This document shows positions 22,805 to 25,730 of a DNA stretch of 25,730 nt, one piece after another (the stretch's first letter is position 1; every line of letters starts with the position of its first letter). Below the pieces are notes generated by a model. It saw only the letters and a list, made by a program, of their open reading frames with translations, had not been told where the DNA came from and searched no databases. This DNA comes from an uncultured Massilia sp. Lineage in GTDB: Bacteria; Pseudomonadota; Gammaproteobacteria; Burkholderiales; Burkholderiaceae. A program made the translations under genes and the position numbers. The stretch lies in assembly GCA_946886065.1 (NCBI GenBank), contig CAMPHU010000048.1, forward strand, positions 1 to 25,730, in the 5' to 3' direction.

Positions 22805-24022
22805 ATGTGGTCAAGCGTTGCGAACTGGTACAAGGGATGGGAAGACGAACAGCTGGCCGTCTTGAGGCAGCCTGAGCTGGCCGACAGCGTGGCGCCCGGC
22901 TACCGGCGCTGCGTCGCGCGCCGCCTCGCCACATTGACGGCGATCGAGCGCCAGGAACTGCACGATTTTTGCGCCCATTACCGCGGGCGCAACCTGTACC
23001 TGGCCTTCCTCAAGCTGTGCCTGGCATTCAGCCTGGCAGGGCTGCTGTTCAAGTTCGCCTTCCTGCCCAAGCTGAGCTGGTGGGGCGCCATCCTCGAAGC
23101 CAACCTGATCGGCTACGTCATCCTGGTCAGCCTGGTCGGCGTGTGGTTCAACTATCGCCGCATCGATGCGATCAAGTACCGGGTGGCCGGGATCATGCTG
23201 GCCCTGGCGATGCTGGGCGGCTTGTGCGGCACCGCCGTTGCGCTGTACGAACGCGGCGAGTCGGCCGACCGCATGCTGGACAAGCTGCCGCGCCTGATCG
23301 CCGCCATTCTCCTGGTTCCCGGGGCCGCCATCGGGGTGCCCCTGTTCGCGATCACGGCCCACCGCAACCGCCGCTACGAAAGCCTGACTGCCCAGCTGCA
23401 GGCGGAGGCCGAGCGCGAGCGCCTGGCGCGCGAACTGAGCGAGTCGCAGCTGCGCCTGCTGCGCGCCCAGATCGAGCCGCACTTCCTGTTCAATACCCTC
23501 GGCGCGGTCCAGCAGCTGGCCGAGCAGGGGGCGCCACGGGCCGCGGCCTTGACCGCCGACCTGATCGACTTCCTGCGCGCCAGCCTGAGCGACATGCGCA
23601 CCGAGCAGGTGAGCCTGCAGTCCGAGTTCCGGCTGGTCGATTCCTACCTGCGCGTGATGCAGGCCCGGCTGGGGAACCGCCTGCGCTTCGAGCTGTCGCT
23701 GCCCGAGCCTTTGGCGGGGGTACAGCTGCCCAGCATGCTGGTGCTGACCCTGGCCGAGAACGCCATCAAGCACGGCATCGAGCCCTCGCTGCGCGGCGGC
23801 ACGGTCTGGGTAGGCGCGGAGGACGCGGGATCGCATCTCCGCATCCGGGTCCGCGACAGCGGCGTCGGCATGAGCGCCACGCCCGGCCAGGGACTGGGGC
23901 TGGAGAACGTCCGCCACCGCCTGCGCCTGGCTTACGGCGAGACCGCCGGGCTGGCGCTGTACGATGCCGACCCGGGCTTCGAAGCCGAGATCACCATTCC
24001 ACAGCAGGGAGCCAGGCAATGA
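22805..24022 (+). CDS. LytS/AlgZ-type membrane sensor histidine kinase
   Basis: The protein has 405 residues. A cytoplasmic start (about 1-60) is followed by four membrane segments (about 64-86, 92-115, 127-148, 162-184), a short coiled coil (about 190-218) and a His_kinase domain. The H-box is LLRAQIEPHFLFNTLGAVQQ with His226. The ATP-binding part shows LTLAENAIKHGIEP, DSGVGMS and GQGLGLENVRHRL. This fits the LytS/YehU/AlgZ group that partners with LytTR response regulators. A GGGAGG ribosome site precedes the ATG by 5 bases. Its stop overlaps the regulator's start (ATGA at 24019-24022), so the pair is one two-component system. The signal is unknown; there is no large periplasmic domain, so sensing is probably within the membrane or by the N-terminal region. 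Confidence 0.92.
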   Translation: MWSSVANWYKGWEDEQLAVLRQPELADSVAPGYRRCVARRLATLTAIERQELHDFCAHYRGRNLYLAFLKLCLAFSLAGLLFKFAFLPKLSWWGAILEANLIGYVILVSLVGVWFNYRRIDAIKYRVAGIMLALAMLGGLCGTAVALYERGESADRMLDKLPRLIAAILLVPGAAIGVPLFAITAHRNRRYESLTAQLQAEAERERLARELSESQLRLLRAQIEPHFLFNTLGAVQQLAEQGAPRAAALTADLIDFLRASLSDMRTEQVSLQSEFRLVDSYLRVMQARLGNRLRFELSLPEPLAGVQLPSMLVLTLAENAIKHGIEPSLRGGTVWVGAEDAGSHLRIRVRDSGVGMSATPGQGLGLENVRHRLRLAYGETAGLALYDADPGFEAEITIPQQGARQ

Positions 24023-24768
24023 GTATCAAGGTGCTGGTGGCCGAAGACGAACCCCTGATGCGCGAGCGCCTGCTCGGCATGCTGCCGGTGGCCTGGCCGG
24101 ATGCCGAGGTGGTGGCCGTCGCCGAGAACGGCAACGACGCCTGGGACGCCTTCCTGGAGCACGAGCCGCAGGTGGTCTTCCTCGACATCCGCATGCCCGG
24201 CATGTCCGGGCTGGAGGTGGCGGGCCGGATCGGCAAGCTGGCCCACGTGGTGTTCGTTACCGCCTACGACCAGTACGCGGTGGATGCCTTCGATGCCGGC
24301 GCCATCGACTACCTGCTCAAGCCGGTGCAGCCGGGACGCCTGGACCGCGCGGTGGCGCGCCTGCGCGAAAAGCTGGACGGCCGCCCGGCGGACCTGGGCG
24401 ACGTGCTGCGCCAGCTGAAGGCGCAGGCGCCGGAACCGAAAACCGAGAAGCTCAAATGGCTCAAGGCCAGCGTAGGCAAGCAGATCCGCCTGATCGACGT
24501 GGACGAGGTGCTGTTCTTCCAGGCCGATACCAAGTACACGCGGGTGGTGCTGGCCGGTTCGGAAGCGCTGGTGCGCATTCCGCTGAAGGATTTATTGAGC
24601 GGGCTGGATGGCGAGCGTTTCTGGCAGATTCACCGCGGCACCCTGGTGAACGTGAACGCCATCGCGGCGGCCGAGAAGATCGACGCGGAACGGATGCAGG
24701 TGCTGCTGCGCGGGAGCGACGAAAAGCTCCCGGTCAGCCGCAGCTTCACCCACCTGTTCCGCGACTGA
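24019..24768 (+). CDS. LytTR family response regulator
   Basis: The protein has 249 residues. The receiver domain (about 1-120) has the acidic patch AEDEP, phospho-acceptor Asp56 in VVFLDIRMPG, Thr in VVFVTAYD and Lys in DYLLKPVQPGR. After a linker (about 120-145) comes a LytTR DNA-binding domain (about 148-248) with KQIRLIDVDEVLFFQADTKY, FWQIHRGTLVNVNAI and LPVSRSFTHLF. It should be phosphorylated by the kinase encoded just upstream, with which it overlaps by 4 bases. Targets cannot be read from this window. It converges on the sugar transporter gene, with 8 bases between the stops. Confidence 0.94.
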   Translation: MSIKVLVAEDEPLMRERLLGMLPVAWPDAEVVAVAENGNDAWDAFLEHEPQVVFLDIRMPGMSGLEVAGRIGKLAHVVFVTAYDQYAVDAFDAGAIDYLLKPVQPGRLDRAVARLREKLDGRPADLGDVLRQLKAQAPEPKTEKLKWLKASVGKQIRLIDVDEVLFFQADTKYTRVVLAGSEALVRIPLKDLLSGLDGERFWQIHRGTLVNVNAIAAAEKIDAERMQVLLRGSDEKLPVSRSFTHLFRD

Positions 24769-24776
24769 GGGCGGGG

Positions 24777-25730
24777 TCAGGCGTGCTGCGAACGGCGCGC
24801 ATAGACGCCGAACAGCAGGATCGCCGCATAGCACGCGGCCGGCACCACCAGCGACATTTTCAGCCCCACCACGTCGGCCGCATAGCCGGTCAGCAGCGGC
24901 ACGATCGCGCCGCCGACGATGGCCACGCACAGCAGGCCCGAGCCTTCGGCCGTGCGATGGCCCAGGCCTTCGCAGGCCAGGGTGAAGATGGTCGGGAACA
25001 TGATCGAGTTGAACAGGCCGATGGCCAGCAGCGACCAGCCCGACACCAGGCCGGTGCTGTTCGCGGAAACCAGGAGCAGGGCCATCGTCGCGGCGGCCGC
25101 GAAGGCCAGCACCTTGCCCGGCGACAGCAGGCGCAGCAGGCCCGCGCCGATGAAGCGGCCCACCATCGCGCCGGCCCAGTACAGCGGCACGTGCTTGCCG
25201 GCTTCCTCCGCGCCCATGCCGAGCACGTCGGCTTCCATCAGGTAGTTGACGATGATCGAGCCGATCGCCACTTCCGCACCCACGTACAGGAAGATGCACA
25301 GGGCGCCGAAGGCGAAGCGCGGCTGCTTGAGCAGGTCGAAGGCGCGCAGGATGCTTTCTTCCGGCGCCGGTTTCTCCGCCAGCTTGCTGCGGTTCATCCA
25401 TACGGCGAAGGCCAGTACCGCCAGCGCGATCGCCAGGCCGATGTAGGTATGCACGACCACGCGGGTTTCTTCTTCGCGGAAGGCGTCCAGGGCCGCGCCG
25501 CTCAAGGTGGCCGGGTCGACGGTGGCCAGCGAGCCCAGGATCAGGATCGCGCCCACGTAGGGGAAGATCGTGGTGCCCAGCGAGTTGAAGGCCTGGGCGA
25601 AGGTCAGGCGGCTGGACGCCGTGCTGGGCTTGCCGAGCATCGATATCAGCGGGTTGGCCACCACCTGCACGATGGTGATGCCCGAGGCCAGCACGAACAG
25701 CGCCAGCAGGAAGGTGGCGAACACGCCCGA
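24777..25730 (-). CDS. FucP-type sugar MFS transporter, N-terminus outside the window
   Basis: The 318 visible codons form the C-terminal three quarters of a transporter of the FucP/GluP (fucose or glucose/galactose:H+ symporter) group, which is usually just over 400 residues. Typical motifs are QVVANPLISMLG, LTFAQAFNSLGTTIFPYVGA and IGLFNSIMFPTIFTLACEGLG. About nine membrane segments are visible. The frame runs unbroken to the window edge, so the true start lies beyond 25730; a GTG near 25724 is internal. It is expected in the inner membrane, importing a hexose or related sugar; the exact sugar is not clear. Confidence 0.9.
   Translation of the reverse strand, partial: SGVFATFLLALFVLASGITIVQVVANPLISMLGKPSTASSRLTFAQAFNSLGTTIFPYVGAILILGSLATVDPATLSGAALDAFREEETRVVVHTYIGLAIALAVLAFAVWMNRSKLAEKPAPEESILRAFDLLKQPRFAFGALCIFLYVGAEVAIGSIIVNYLMEADVLGMGAEEAGKHVPLYWAGAMVGRFIGAGLLRLLSPGKVLAFAAAATMALLLVSANSTGLVSGWSLLAIGLFNSIMFPTIFTLACEGLGHRTAEGSGLLCVAIVGGAIVPLLTGYAADVVGLKMSLVVPAACYAAILLFGVYARRSQHA

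Overview
The window is GC-rich, densely coded bacterial chromosome. The family mix points to a betaproteobacterium, most likely Oxalobacteraceae (Massilia-like). Supporting signs are the RlmL-like methyltransferase end, the radical-SAM plus UdgX-fusion pair, the TorF-type porin, the TraB/GumN variant and several LytTR regulators. This assignment is inference from family content, not a database match. I see no IS element, prophage, CRISPR array or plasmid gene. Most of the window is ordinary core or accessory chromosome.

Layout. 1-1468: the end of an RNA methyltransferase gene, then a Bcr/CflA drug-efflux MFS gene and an intrinsic terminator. 1507-1821: an AT-rich leader with a promoter and several inverted repeats. 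1822-7760: a tight three-gene signalling operon encoding an HDOD-GAF-histidine kinase, a receiver-PAS-GGDEF-EAL protein and a 13-repeat Sel1 protein. 7761-8025: a REP-like inverted pair, then a perfect LexA (SOS) box. 8026-10766: an SOS-type DNA repair pair, a radical SAM protein overlapping a DUF4130-UdgX fusion. 11052-13879: a TorF-family outer-membrane protein and a methyl-accepting chemotaxis protein. 13968-14996: a TraB/GumN-family protein behind a structured leader. 15085-15158: tRNA-Gly(CCC).

16262-15216 and 17092-16259 (minus strand): a membrane LytTR regulator overlapping a secreted HExxH protein. 17241-17747: an exported SnoaL-like protein. 19018-17750 (minus): an exported Asp-box beta-propeller protein. 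19118-20721: a Tat-exported aldo/keto reductase and a DUF6064 membrane protein. 21808-20693 (minus): a succinylglutamate desuccinylase/aspartoacylase-like zinc enzyme. 21954-22673: trmB. 22805-24768: a LytS-type kinase and LytTR response regulator. 25730-24777 (minus): a FucP-type sugar MFS transporter cut by the window edge.

Two gene sets stand out. In the first, a kinase with an HDOD input is co-transcribed with a receiver-linked c-di-GMP enzyme whose synthase, phosphodiesterase and inhibitory-site motifs all look intact; a Sel1 scaffold ends the operon. In the second, a LexA box controls a radical SAM enzyme of unknown substrate, translationally coupled to a protein joining DUF4130 to a UdgX-type uracil-DNA glycosylase that keeps the covalent-trapping histidine. 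The families are known, but the chemistry of the second pair is, as far as I know, not established.
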